Source of the DNA: an uncultured Ardenticatenia bacterium
GTDB taxonomy: Bacteria > Chloroflexota > Anaerolineae > Promineifilales > Promineifilaceae
DNA: 6,534 bases
Direction: 5' to 3'
Assembly: GCA_937858165.1 (NCBI GenBank)
Contig: CALLZA010000512.1
Coordinates: 1-6,534, forward strand
The notes under the pieces were generated by a model that was not told the DNA's origin, searched no databases, and saw nothing but the letters and a program-made list of their open reading frames with translations. Made by a program: the position numbers and the translations under genes. Of this stretch, positions 6,417 through 6,534 are shown one piece after another. The first letter of the stretch is position 1, and every line of letters begins with the position of its first letter.

Positions 6417-6534
6417 ACAAAAAAAACGCATGACGCCCCACTCGCACCTGCAGTATGCCACAATAGCATGAACGACGAGAGAATCACAGCTCAAATTGAC
6501 AGTATGAGTGTATACAGAGCGATATGTGCACATA
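6417..6534. other. Non-biological read-through sequence outside the right adapter
   Basis: The adapter is followed by a short A-rich run (6419-6426 are all A) and then sequence with no coding or structural pattern. This is what a read gives after passing the end of its template. I see no gene here. The apparent start codon of the terminal minus-strand frame (near 6533) lies in this stretch and is false. Confidence 0.88.

Noticed and set aside
6351..6533. Extra 61 N-terminal residues of the VWA protein
   Set aside because: They come from the tail and adapter; the genomic part starts at 6350.

Overview
The window is an assembled contig whose two ends are sequencing-library adapter, not genome. 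Positions 158-223 are an Illumina P7 / i7 index / Nextera (Tn5 mosaic-end) adapter, and 6351-6416 hold the same adapter in inverted orientation with the same 8-base index. Outside these, 1-157 and 6417-6534 look like low-quality read-through sequence (a poly-T or poly-A run followed by AT-rich or structureless sequence). Only 224-6350 (6127 bp) should be treated as biological. Both terminal reading frames run into adapter and carry false peptide ends, so the outer two genes are partial.

The biological insert is GC-rich and densely coding, with strong AGGAGG ribosome binding sites and a good sigma70-type promoter, so it is almost certainly bacterial. The phylum cannot be fixed from the sequence. 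The von Willebrand A fragment reminds me of MoxR-associated VWA proteins of Chloroflexota and similar groups, but that is only an impression. All three genes lie on the minus strand.

Reading along the minus strand: (1) 6350-5961 is the C-terminal part of a von Willebrand factor A domain protein, with its N-terminal half lost at the contig edge. (2) 5960-5606 is a 355-bp intergenic region. It holds a G-rich octamer repeat able to form a G-quadruplex, a weak terminator-like hairpin, a clear promoter (TTGACA-18-TATACT), and a roughly 158-nt leader with a perfect 10-bp hairpin followed by a T-rich stretch. (3) 5605-3899 encodes a complete 568-residue protein of no family I can name firmly; its N-terminus resembles TULIP/P47-type proteins. 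(4) After 58 bp, 3840-224 encodes a protein of at least 1205 residues. It has a propeller-like N-terminal half, an Ig-like module, helical domains, three perfect-period 19-residue repeats and a hydrophobic C-terminal part cut off by the adapter.

Genes 3 and 4 look like a two-gene operon driven from the promoter at 5770-5799 and are the novel content here. A lipid-binding-like protein next to a large modular protein with hydrophobic helices suggests a membrane-acting pair, but no function is established. The VWA gene appears to be a separate unit upstream.
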